64,000 nt of DNA from Terriglobia bacterium (GTDB lineage: Bacteria > Acidobacteriota > Terriglobia > Bryobacterales > Bryobacteraceae), in contig JAJPHN010000006.1 of the NCBI GenBank assembly GCA_021325235.1, positions 372,001-436,000 of the forward strand. Direction: 5' to 3'. The position numbers and the translations under genes are program-made. The notes under the pieces were generated by a model. It was not told where the DNA came from and ran no database searches. It saw only the letters and a program-made list of their open reading frames with translations. Of this stretch, positions 23,691 through 32,031 are shown piece after piece (the stretch's first letter is position 1; the number at the start of each line of letters is the position of its first letter).

Positions 23691-25677
23691 GATCAGCCGG
23701 AAAATCACCCGTCGCGATGCGGCGAAACGCCTCGGCGCGGGCGTGTTGTTTACGTTCACTTTCGAATCGACGAAAGCCGGCGACGCCGGAAGCGAACTGC
23801 TCAGTTCGCGAATTCATGTGGGCGATGATGGCGCAATTACCGTGCTCACCGGGAAAGTTGAAATCGGGCAGGGGATTCGGACAACACTGGCGCAGGCCGC
23901 GGCTGAAGAGCTTCGAGTCCCGTTCTCGCAGGTACGGCTCATAATGGGCGACACAGCGCTGGTACCCGACGACGGTGGTACATGGGGCAGCCTCACCACC
24001 CCGCAGACCATGCCGGTGATTCGCCAGGCCTGCGCTTCTCTCCGCGAACTGCGCGTCCGCTGCCAGGCCAAGACCTACGCCGAGCTGGCCGGAATGCCGC
24101 AGTTTTCCCAGGCTCGTGCCCAGGATTCGCCCCTCACCGACCCCAAACAATGGAAAGTTCTCGGCACACCGGTTCCGAACGTCAACGGTCCCCACATCGT
24201 CTCCGGCAAGCTCACGTATTCCTCCGACCGTTTCCCGGAAAATGTTCTGCACGGCAAGATCATTCGCGGCCCGAACTACCGGTCAAAGTTGCTGGCTTTC
24301 GACGATAGCAAGGCTCGTTCGCTGGAGGGAGTTCGCATTGTTCACGAAGAAAATTTTCTCGGCGTCACCGCACCCACTCGCGAACTGGCCGAAAAGGCCG
24401 CTCAGCTGATTGAATCGCGCTGGAGCAGCGGCGAACTGGGCGATCCGAATTTGCTTTTCGATCGTCTGCGCAGGAACGCCAAACCGGTCGAGGGGGGAGG
24501 TGGACGTTATCCCTCGCTCATCCAATCCGGTTCGGTCGAGCAGGGCCTCGCTTCAGCCCACCGTAAGCTGAATGCTACATACCAGCTCGCCTATATCGCT
24601 CATATTCCGCTCGAATGCCGCACCGCCGTCGCGCAATGGACCGGCAACCGCCTCACGGTCCATTGCGGCACGCAGGCGCCCTTCCTGGTTCGCTCCGAAA
24701 TAGCCGAATTTTTCAAAATACCTGAGGAGAACGTGCGCGTCATTGTCTCCGACACCGGCTCCGGCTACGGCGGTAAGCATGCTTCCGAATGCGAGCTCGA
24801 GGCGGCACGTCTCGCTCGCGGAATAAATCAGCCCGTACGGCTTGCCTGGACGCGCAACGAGGAGTCGACCTGTGCTCACTGCCGTCCCGCCGCTCTAATA
24901 GACGTACGCAGCGGCATCGACCAGCACGGAAAGGTGATCGCCTGGGACTTTCACAACATCAACGGCGGCCCGGCCGGTCTTACTCCGCCCTACGAGATTC
25001 CAAACCGCTTTGCAGGTTTCCATGAATCGGACTCGCCGCTGCGCCAGGGTTCCTATCGCTCGCTTGCTGCCGCCGGAAATGCCTTTGCGCGCGAGTCCCA
25101 GATCGACGAAATGGCACATCTTGCCGGCCTCGATCCGCTCGAGTTCCGTCTGCGAAATATTTCCAACGAGCGCCTCAAGACTGTTCTGCTGCGGGCTGCG
25201 GATCGATTTGGCTGGTCCGGACGAAAAGCTGCCGACGGCACCGGATACGGACTCGCCTGCAATATCGAAAAGGGCGGCCATATCGCGCTCTGCGCCGAGC
25301 TCGAAGTGCGCGCGAGCGACGTGCACCTGCGCCGCTTCGTAGCTGCTTTCGATGCTGGCGCCGTCGCGAATCCAGACATGTTGAGCAATCAGGTCGAGGG
25401 CGCTCTGGTCCAGGGTATCGGCGGCGCACTCTTCGAAGAACTGCGATTCGATCGCGACCGGATCACCAACGGCGTTCTCTCGCGCTACCGCGTGCCGCGT
25501 TTCAGCGATGTCCCCGAGATCGAGGTGATTCTTGTCGATCGCCGCGATCAACCATCCGCCGGGGCCGGTGAGTGCCCGATTACGGCTGTAGCACCGGCAA
25601 TCGCCAACGCCATCTTCTCCGCAACCGGCAAACGTATACGCGAAATGCCCATGCTACCGGCCCTGCGTCGCGCCTGA
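23683..25677 (+). CDS. Molybdopterin-binding subunit, IorB-type
   Basis: The 664-residue subunit carries a twin-arginine-like start (ITRRDAAKRLGAG) and hallmark motifs of the isoquinoline 1-oxidoreductase/aldehyde dehydrogenase group: KVEIGQGIRTTLAQ, DTGSGYGGKHASECELEA, QGSYRSLAAAGN and the C-terminal GAGECPITAVAPAIANAIF with the probable catalytic Glu. It is somewhat shorter than typical IorB (about 700-780). It would hydroxylate an aldehyde or N-heterocycle, probably in the periplasm, and pass electrons through the 2Fe-2S subunit. The preceding amidase suggests an aromatic or heterocyclic amide pathway, which is inference. Confidence 0.88.
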   Translation: MLEISRKITRRDAAKRLGAGVLFTFTFESTKAGDAGSELLSSRIHVGDDGAITVLTGKVEIGQGIRTTLAQAAAEELRVPFSQVRLIMGDTALVPDDGGTWGSLTTPQTMPVIRQACASLRELRVRCQAKTYAELAGMPQFSQARAQDSPLTDPKQWKVLGTPVPNVNGPHIVSGKLTYSSDRFPENVLHGKIIRGPNYRSKLLAFDDSKARSLEGVRIVHEENFLGVTAPTRELAEKAAQLIESRWSSGELGDPNLLFDRLRRNAKPVEGGGGRYPSLIQSGSVEQGLASAHRKLNATYQLAYIAHIPLECRTAVAQWTGNRLTVHCGTQAPFLVRSEIAEFFKIPEENVRVIVSDTGSGYGGKHASECELEAARLARGINQPVRLAWTRNEESTCAHCRPAALIDVRSGIDQHGKVIAWDFHNINGGPAGLTPPYEIPNRFAGFHESDSPLRQGSYRSLAAAGNAFARESQIDEMAHLAGLDPLEFRLRNISNERLKTVLLRAADRFGWSGRKAADGTGYGLACNIEKGGHIALCAELEVRASDVHLRRFVAAFDAGAVANPDMLSNQVEGALVQGIGGALFEELRFDRDRITNGVLSRYRVPRFSDVPEIEVILVDRRDQPSAGAGECPITAVAPAIANAIFSATGKRIREMPMLPALRRA

Positions 25678-25683
25678 GCCAGC

Positions 25684-25890
25684 TTACGGCGTCTTCGTCT
25701 CCGGCCGCTTCTTTTTCTCGAGTTCCAGCGCCTCGCGCTCTTCTTTATCCCGGATGTTATTCATTGCGTAGTAGCCTTCAAGGGTCCCGTGCGAATCGAC
25801 CGCGTCCTCCAGGCTGCGCGCTTCCTGTTCTTCCTGTCCGGGACTCTCAACCAGGTTCTCGGGTTTATCGTGCTCGTCTTGTTTCGGCAT
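25684..25890 (-). CDS. Small charged protein, unknown
   Basis: This 68-residue frame encodes a highly hydrophilic, Glu/Lys-rich protein (MPKQDEHDKPENLVESPG at the start, EREALELEKKKRPETKTP at the end) with no hydrophobic core. It is convergent with the molybdopterin subunit, six bases apart, and follows the Uma2 gene by 40 bases. The ribosome binding site is weak. The composition, with no bias toward shadow-frame residues, favours a real small protein. Confidence 0.45.
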   Translation of the reverse strand: MPKQDEHDKPENLVESPGQEEQEARSLEDAVDSHGTLEGYYAMNNIRDKEEREALELEKKKRPETKTP

Positions 25891-25930
25891 GGCTGGAAAT
25901 TCGACTCGGTTCCGCAGCCGGCCGTTTCAC

Positions 25931-26431
25931 TTACTCTGGCGGGAGAACTTCACTCAACGCGATTTCGAAATCGCGCGAACGCAGAATACCGTCGCTCACT
26001 TCTGCCGGCGGCCGGTCCTGATCGATGATCCAGGCGCGGCGCTCGTAGGGGTCCACAATCCAGACGCATGGCACACCCATGGCGATATAGTCGGCAACTT
26101 TTTGGTTCACGCGATTCCAGCGATCGTCCGGCGAGAGAACCTCGATACAGAGCAGCGGGGGTTCGCTAATAACGGGTTGAAGCTGTTCGATCACGCAGAC
26201 GTCCGGAATACGAACTCGGTACTCAGCTACCCGAACTCGCTGCTCGGGCAAAACAAGCCGCCCGCGGTCCTCCGGTAGCTTACGAATCAGCTTGCCTTGC
26301 GTATACGAATGTTTTCCCTGACCCACGTTTCTTTCCAGCACGACGCCATCTACGTACTCACAATCCGGCGAGTAGTCGGTCCGCATGTACTCGTCAAGCG
26401 AAATCGCGCTGGGAGCCGTTGCCATGTTCAT
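25931..26431 (-). CDS. Uma2 family endonuclease-like protein (DUF820)
   Basis: The ATG at 26431 overlaps the DUF488 stop (ATGA), giving MNMATAPSAISLDEYMRTDY and 166 residues. The restriction-endonuclease-like fold is visible in YVDGVVLERNVG, VRIPDVCVIEQ, PPLLCIEVLSPDDRW and the Lys of NQKVADYIAMGVPCVWIVDP, the PD-(D/E)xK arrangement of Uma2/DUF820 proteins. These are abundant in cyanobacteria and Acidobacteriota, sometimes mobile, and their biological target is unknown. Confidence 0.87.
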   Translation of the reverse strand: MNMATAPSAISLDEYMRTDYSPDCEYVDGVVLERNVGQGKHSYTQGKLIRKLPEDRGRLVLPEQRVRVAEYRVRIPDVCVIEQLQPVISEPPLLCIEVLSPDDRWNRVNQKVADYIAMGVPCVWIVDPYERRAWIIDQDRPPAEVSDGILRSRDFEIALSEVLPPE

Positions 26432-26967
26432 TCCATTGTCGCGCAATCCGCGGGTCCTGGATAAGTTATGCGCGTTCCGTCCACGGTGGCCCACTTCGTC
26501 AACGCATGCGGGCGCGAACTGGTCGCGCTCATAATCTCAATCACCTCCACGCCGCGCACCAGAAGAGCATCCGCGACCAAGGACCGGTGACAACGCCACG
26601 GCACCGCCTCCGCGCACATGATGGCAGTCTTTTGTCGCGCTGCACGTGCGATTAATTCATCGATTGCGTGCGCGAACTCCTCCGTCTGCATGTAATCGGC
26701 GTATCCGCGAAACGAGTCATTACGCCAGGCTGTGTTGATGGAATCCTTCTTGGGATGCCGCAGCCCGCCGAGTGCTCGCAGATGCACATACTCGATCCCA
26801 TTCCTCGTGAGCGAACTTCGCAATGTCTCGGTCTCAAACTGTGGGTTGCGCCGCGAGCGCGGAATCGTCCGGATATCCGCTAACAGTTCGATTCCGTATG
26901 CCTGCAGGATGCCGATGAATTCGTCCGCGCTCCGCGTCGAATGCCCAATGGTATAAACCGGAAACAT
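26428..26967 (-). CDS. DUF488 family protein
   Basis: The ATG at 26967 overlaps the penicillin-acylase stop by one base (TGATG) and yields 179 residues. DUF488 motifs are clear: YTIGHSTRSADEFIGIL, LLADIRTIPRSRRNPQF, YVHLRALGGLR and the Cys-containing CAEAVPWRCHRSLVADAL. The molecular role of the family is not established; the conserved Cys/Arg/His points to a nucleic acid or small-molecule enzyme. It sits in an overlapping chain acylase-DUF488-Uma2. Confidence 0.9.
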   Translation of the reverse strand: MFPVYTIGHSTRSADEFIGILQAYGIELLADIRTIPRSRRNPQFETETLRSSLTRNGIEYVHLRALGGLRHPKKDSINTAWRNDSFRGYADYMQTEEFAHAIDELIARAARQKTAIMCAEAVPWRCHRSLVADALLVRGVEVIEIMSATSSRPHALTKWATVDGTRITYPGPADCATME

Positions 26968-29192
26968 CAGCGCTCCGGTCGAACCGTCAGCACATCCTTC
27001 GCTTCCACACGATCGAATTCCATCGGGAAACTTCTGCCCACGTAATACGCCGGCCACTCATCTTTGTAGTGACGCGATGCCACGTTGCCCGACTCGCCCG
27101 TCGTCAGGTTCTGCACCGATTTATCCCAGTCGCTCAGATCCGCCACCATTCGCTCCGATGGCCCGAGGGTGTCGGTTGTCTGTTTGACCGTGGTGCCTGA
27201 GCCGCTCATCTCGACCGGTCCGATATCGAAATAGCCGTCCACCACCGGAAGCGATTTCCCGACCGGATGCGCGAACTTCCATTGCAGCAACCGCCCCCAT
27301 CGCCAGTTTCGAACGCGCCCTCCCTGCTGCTTGCGTCCATCGGCTAGTGCTTCCCGCAGATTCGACAGCAAGAAGGCATCCCAGTCGTCATGCGGGACCC
27401 ATCCTCGCGGCCGCTTTTCAAGCAGATCCTGGATGACATCCGGTCGCGGCAGAATGTCCATTCCCTCGCGCTTGTTCGGCGGCAAGATGGCGTGCACCAG
27501 CGCTCTCGCCAAATGACTGCTCAGAGTTTCCGTAATCAGCGGCGCGGCCTCGCTCTTCTCCATCTGTCCGTTCCAGCTTTTCAGGATTGGAATCGCCTGC
27601 CTCACAAGTTCATCCTTTGTCGCGTTTCGGCCCGAAGCCGCCACAACCTCATCCGCCAAAAACTTGTCGTAGGCCGAATAGACATCCTTCTGAATCGCCA
27701 GCATGTCCTCCACGCCGAATTTCGGTTTGGCATGCAGCCGCGCATAGATCTGCTCGATCCGAAACCGATCGTGGTAATTCCCGGGAACTCGATACGGAAA
27801 ATCGGGCGGGAACGGATTCTGATTGGCTGTCGCAATCAGCCCGCTAGGCGGATTGAAAAAGCTCGGCAACTGCTCAAAAGAAATGTAAGGCCCCCATTCG
27901 AAGTTGCCGGAAGATCCGTCGAGCGGCTCGTCGCCCTCGAAACCTTTGCGAATGGGAAAGCGGCCGGTCAGATGATAACCGATGTTGCCGGCGCGATCGG
28001 CATAGACAAAATTCTGCCCCGGACCCTGAAAGTCGTGCACCGCCGCACAAAATTCATCCCAGTTCCGCGCGCGATCCACATCGAAGAAAGTAAGCGCAAA
28101 ACCGTCTGCCGCCGACCAGCGCATCGCGTAACTTGTTCCATTCTGCTGCGAAATAATCGGTCCGTGCCGCGTCACCCACGTATCCAGCACAACCGGTTTG
28201 GCATCGCGCACCCCGATTACCTCACGATCGAGTTGCGCCTGTTCCACCGCTCCTTTGAAGAGATAGCGGCCGGTGCGCGGATCGAGCTTCTCCGCATACA
28301 GGTCCATCACATCGGCCTGCGCATTTGTCACACCCCACGCGATCTGGTCGTTATGGCCCGTAATCACGCTCGGGACGCCGGGAAGGGAAGCGCCCGAAAC
28401 GTCCAGCCCCGGCGCTTTCAGATGCACTAAGTACCACGTCGGCGGAATGCCGTAGGTGAGATGCGGATCGTTGGCGACCAGCGGTTTCCCGTCCACGCTA
28501 TGCGTGCCCGACACGGCCCAGGCGTTGGATCCCGGCGCGATATACACGCCGTGCTCTGCTGGAAAAAGCACGTGCGCTTTTCCCGCATCGGTTGCGTGCG
28601 CAAAAAGCTGCCCTTTGGCAAGCTCGAACTTCGACGTGTCCGTCATATCGCGAAACATCACCAGGCCGATAATGATGGAATCGGTGATCGTCCAGTCGCG
28701 CGGATCGTAGGCGTGCCCCGGAAGAGAGAATTCCAGCGGGTAATTGCCGCGATGCTGCCGGATGTAATAGTTCACACCCTGCGCATAGGCCACCAGCACC
28801 GCGCGATCTTCGGGCCGAAGATGCAGCATGGCGTTTTCGGCTATCGCTCGCATCCGCATACGCCGCGATTCTTCGTCCGCTCCGAGCGCGCCGCTTCCAA
28901 AAACTTCCGCCAGATCGCCCGCCCCAAGCCGCCTCAAGACGTCCATCTGCCACAATCGATCTTGGGCCGTCACGAAGCCTTGCAGGAAAATCGCATCCTG
29001 CCAGGAAGAGGCTTCAATATGCGGAATTCCACGAGCGTCGCGCTTGATCGCAGCCGGCGCGCTTACCGGAGCAGCAATCTCCCCTGAGGTCTTGGGCAAC
29101 GGCCGAAACGCATACCAGTACACCGCTATGGCAGCCAGCAACAGCAGAATCGCCGCGCAGATGTTGATCAAACGCACGAGGCGTGAAGGCAC
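26967..29192 (-). CDS. Penicillin acylase family amidohydrolase
   Basis: The 741-residue precursor has an N-terminal membrane or signal segment (about 8-28) and the Ntn-hydrolase architecture of penicillin G acylases. The predicted autocleavage point is G221-S222 in APGSNAWAVSGTHS, making Ser222 the new N-terminal nucleophile of the beta subunit. Downstream landmarks are LVANDPHLTYGIPP, VITGHNDQIAWGVTN and RHGPIIS. Natural substrates may be acyl-homoserine lactones or acylated peptides, but this is family knowledge only. It is divergent from the CNNM protein gene across 42 bases. Confidence 0.92.
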   Translation of the reverse strand: MPSRLVRLINICAAILLLLAAIAVYWYAFRPLPKTSGEIAAPVSAPAAIKRDARGIPHIEASSWQDAIFLQGFVTAQDRLWQMDVLRRLGAGDLAEVFGSGALGADEESRRMRMRAIAENAMLHLRPEDRAVLVAYAQGVNYYIRQHRGNYPLEFSLPGHAYDPRDWTITDSIIIGLVMFRDMTDTSKFELAKGQLFAHATDAGKAHVLFPAEHGVYIAPGSNAWAVSGTHSVDGKPLVANDPHLTYGIPPTWYLVHLKAPGLDVSGASLPGVPSVITGHNDQIAWGVTNAQADVMDLYAEKLDPRTGRYLFKGAVEQAQLDREVIGVRDAKPVVLDTWVTRHGPIISQQNGTSYAMRWSAADGFALTFFDVDRARNWDEFCAAVHDFQGPGQNFVYADRAGNIGYHLTGRFPIRKGFEGDEPLDGSSGNFEWGPYISFEQLPSFFNPPSGLIATANQNPFPPDFPYRVPGNYHDRFRIEQIYARLHAKPKFGVEDMLAIQKDVYSAYDKFLADEVVAASGRNATKDELVRQAIPILKSWNGQMEKSEAAPLITETLSSHLARALVHAILPPNKREGMDILPRPDVIQDLLEKRPRGWVPHDDWDAFLLSNLREALADGRKQQGGRVRNWRWGRLLQWKFAHPVGKSLPVVDGYFDIGPVEMSGSGTTVKQTTDTLGPSERMVADLSDWDKSVQNLTTGESGNVASRHYKDEWPAYYVGRSFPMEFDRVEAKDVLTVRPER

Positions 29193-29234
29193 GGACCGAT
29201 TTTACTCTGCTGTGCAGATTCGTCCTCCCGCCGC

Positions 29235-30581
29235 ATGACTATCCGATTCCTGGTACTGGCGCTCATACTGGCTGCCAACGCATTCTTCGCGGCCGCGGAA
29301 GTCGCGCTCGTCTCCGTGCGGCAATCGCGTATTCGCGAGCTGGCCGCGACCGGAAATGCGGGCGCGCAGGCCGCGCTCAATCTTCTCTCAAATCCCGGCC
29401 GCCTCTTATCCGTAACACAGGTCGGTATCACACTCGCCAGTCTCGGCGTCGGCTGGGCGGGCGAAGATACTCTCTACCGTCTGCTCCGCGGCACTCTCGA
29501 CCCGCTGCAGATACATGCTCCGCCGGCGCTCGTGCATACCCTCGCCTTCGGCATCGCGTTTCTGGTGATCAGCTTCTGCCACGTCATCGTTGGCGAGGTC
29601 GTGCCAAAAAATCTCGCCATTCAAAAAGCCGACCGTCTCGCCGTCCTGGTCGCGCCCGCCCTGCTCGTCTTTTATAAAATCTCGCAGCCATTTGTGTATG
29701 TGATCGAACGCGCCACCGCCATCATCTTGCGCGTACTCGGCATCGCAGGCGGTCACAGCCATGGCGGCCATAGTGCCGAGGAACTCAAGTACATCATCCA
29801 GTCGATCCGCAGCGAAGGCCAGCTCGAGCAATTTGAGGAAGAAGCGATTCAGCGGCTTATCGGGCTTTCCGAATACAATGCTCGCGAGATCATGACGCCG
29901 CGGCACAATATCGTTTCGCTGCCCGCCGATGCCGATATCGAAACCGCCATCTCCATTGCCGCCGAGCATCAGTTTACGCGCATGCCGGTATACGAAAATC
30001 GTCCTGAGCAAATCATCGGCATCGTTCATTACAAGGATCTGATGCGCGCCTGGCAAGAGCGTTTGCCCGGCTACGATCGCCGTCCAGGTGCGCGCCCCTT
30101 CCGTCTCCGCCGCCTCATTCGCAAACCCATGGTCGTTCCCGAGACCAAGCCGCTTAACCAGCTGATCGATGATTTCCGCGCCAATCACACCCGCATGGCC
30201 CTCGTCGTCGATGAATTCGGCACCGTTACCGGTCTGGTCACCTTCGACGATGTCCTGGAGCAGATCTTCGGCGACGTCAGCGACGAGCACGACGTCCCCG
30301 TCCCCGTGCATCGCCCCGGCCTGCTTCAGCTCGATGGCACAACCACCATTCGCGATCTCGAAACCCGCTACCAGATCGCGCTTCCTGCCGATGCCGGGTT
30401 TGAGACACTCGCCGGATTCTTGCTGTTTCAGTTCGGCCACATCCCGCGCGACGGCGAATCCATCGACTACGAAGGCCGCCGCTACACCATCGCTCGCATG
30501 GATCGAAATCGAATCGCTTCCGTCATCATTGAAAAAGTCGAACCCGCGCAGCCGTCCGCTGCCGAATCCCGGCTCGCATGA
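29235..30581 (+). CDS. CNNM/HlyC-CorC family membrane protein
   Basis: The 448-residue protein has a DUF21/CNNM transmembrane domain (about 1-185) with AAEVALVSVRQSRIREL and the EVVPKNLAIQKA segment, a paired CBS module (about 200-330) with MTPRHNIVSLP and VDEFGTVTGLVTFDDVLEQI, and a C-terminal CorC_HlyC domain (about 350-435). Homologues take part in magnesium or other divalent cation export. Despite the hemolysin name, no haemolytic role is implied. It overlaps the EamA gene by four bases. Confidence 0.93.
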   Translation: MTIRFLVLALILAANAFFAAAEVALVSVRQSRIRELAATGNAGAQAALNLLSNPGRLLSVTQVGITLASLGVGWAGEDTLYRLLRGTLDPLQIHAPPALVHTLAFGIAFLVISFCHVIVGEVVPKNLAIQKADRLAVLVAPALLVFYKISQPFVYVIERATAIILRVLGIAGGHSHGGHSAEELKYIIQSIRSEGQLEQFEEEAIQRLIGLSEYNAREIMTPRHNIVSLPADADIETAISIAAEHQFTRMPVYENRPEQIIGIVHYKDLMRAWQERLPGYDRRPGARPFRLRRLIRKPMVVPETKPLNQLIDDFRANHTRMALVVDEFGTVTGLVTFDDVLEQIFGDVSDEHDVPVPVHRPGLLQLDGTTTIRDLETRYQIALPADAGFETLAGFLLFQFGHIPRDGESIDYEGRRYTIARMDRNRIASVIIEKVEPAQPSAAESRLA

Positions 30582-31504
30582 AAAACGCTCGCATCGCGTA
30601 CGCTGCGCTGGCGGCGGTCTGCTTCTTCTGGGGCACAACCTATCTCGGCATTCGCATCGCCATCGAGACCATTCCGCCTCTGTATCTGATCGCAATTCGC
30701 TACACAATCTCCGGCACCATACTGCTCATTGGCGCCAGGCTTGGCGGATTTACCCTCCCCTCCGGCCGCGAATTGCGGCAAACCGCCATCTGCGGCATCA
30801 TCTGCATCGGCATCGGCAACGGATTTCTCGCCATCGCCGAGCTGCTGATCCCGAGCGGGCTCGCCGCGCTCTTCTACACCACAGCACCGTTCTGGATGGT
30901 GGGTCTCGACGCGCTGCTGCCGCAGGGCAAGCGGCCTTCGCTCGCCACCGTTGGTGGACTCTGCATCGGTTTTGCCGGGGTGGCCTTTCTCGTCTACCCG
31001 GCAGCCCGGCAGGAAGGTTTCGGCGGCCATACGATCTCCGGCTTCTTACTGCTCGAACTGAGCGCCGTCGGCTGGGTGCTCGGCGCGTTACTCCAAAAGC
31101 GCGTTCAAACCAGCGCCCAGCCCTTTGTGAATGGCGCCGTTCAGCAGTTGGCGGCAGGGCTCGCCACTTTTGTCCCGGCGGCCCTCTTTGAAAAGCTGCC
31201 GCACGCGGTTTCGCTCCGTTCGGAGTTCGCCGTTGCCTATCTCGTCGTCTTCGGATCGCTGGTCGGCTTCTCCGCGTTCATCTACGCCATGACACATCTG
31301 CCGGTCGCGATCGTTTCGATCTATACGTTCGTCAATCCGGTGGTCGCGATTCTGCTCGGATGGCTTTTCTTTCGCGAACCGTTCGGTGTGCGCGAACTCG
31401 CCGCCATGCTCATCATCTTTTCCGGTATCGGCGTCGTGCGCTGGAGCGAGTCCATCGCCGAGCGCAGACGCGATCTGGTCAGTACTCGTATTCCGGCGGC
31501 TTGA
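30578..31504 (+). CDS. EamA/DMT family transporter
   Basis: The 308-residue protein has ten hydrophobic segments in two EamA repeats, starting ALAAVCFFWGTTYLGIRIAI and ending with the second-repeat FVNPVVAILLGWLFFREPF. This is the drug/metabolite exporter pattern, and the substrate is not predictable. Its ATG overlaps the CNNM stop. The 3' end overlaps the convergent DinB gene by 26 bases. Confidence 0.92.
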   Translation: MKNARIAYAALAAVCFFWGTTYLGIRIAIETIPPLYLIAIRYTISGTILLIGARLGGFTLPSGRELRQTAICGIICIGIGNGFLAIAELLIPSGLAALFYTTAPFWMVGLDALLPQGKRPSLATVGGLCIGFAGVAFLVYPAARQEGFGGHTISGFLLLELSAVGWVLGALLQKRVQTSAQPFVNGAVQQLAAGLATFVPAALFEKLPHAVSLRSEFAVAYLVVFGSLVGFSAFIYAMTHLPVAIVSIYTFVNPVVAILLGWLFFREPFGVRELAAMLIIFSGIGVVRWSESIAERRRDLVSTRIPAA

Positions 31505-31988
31505 TTCCCTTCGCGCGCAGATACATTTCGGCCGAGGCGCGATGATGTGTCGAGTGATCCAGCATGCCCATGATCAACTCGATCCCTGTTTGACTGCCTT
31601 CCTCACCTGAATATGTCTTGTGCAACTGCTCGGGCGTCAGCTTCGATACTTCATCAATAGCCTTGTCGTATTGCGACTTGATCAGCGCAATTACTGCGTC
31701 TTTATTGTTCGTATCGACTTTTGGTGGATTCGGCTGCTTGCCCTCTATCGGTGCAAGAAAGTAGTCCAGGCCCTGCGACAAATGCGCAAGCTGCTCGCCA
31801 AAGCTGTACTGCGGCGGAGTGAGCTTAAAACTGTAATCGGCCGCGGGCATCGCCTCGGCAACCTTCACCGTGAAGTCGCGCGAGGTCTTCAGATGCTTCA
31901 CCAGGAGCGCCTGCGGGTCGATCTCCTGTGCCGAAACGAACCCGGCGCTCGCGGCTAGCAGAGAAAGAGAAACGAGCAGTTTGGTCAT
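31479..31988 (-). CDS. Secreted DinB-like protein
   Basis: The 169-residue protein has a signal peptide (MTKLLVSLSLLAASAGFVSA, cleavage before QEI) and a DinB-type four-helix bundle. Candidate metal-binding histidines are in QLAHLSQGLDY and MLDHSTHHRASAEMY. The Acidobacteriota encode many exported DinB proteins of unknown enzymatic role; cytoplasmic relatives include thiol S-transferases. It is convergent with and overlaps the transporter gene. Confidence 0.9.
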   Translation of the reverse strand: MTKLLVSLSLLAASAGFVSAQEIDPQALLVKHLKTSRDFTVKVAEAMPAADYSFKLTPPQYSFGEQLAHLSQGLDYFLAPIEGKQPNPPKVDTNNKDAVIALIKSQYDKAIDEVSKLTPEQLHKTYSGEEGSQTGIELIMGMLDHSTHHRASAEMYLRAKGIKPPEYEY

Positions 31989-32031
31989 GTGAACCCCCCG
32001 TACAGTTTACAGGGGCACGAATCAGCCCGTC

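Noticed and set aside
21000-25700. A CRISPR array or cas operon around the Cas6-like gene
   Set aside because: No regularly spaced repeats are visible on either side, and the neighbouring genes encode peptidases, a membrane protein, an amidase and a molybdenum hydroxylase.
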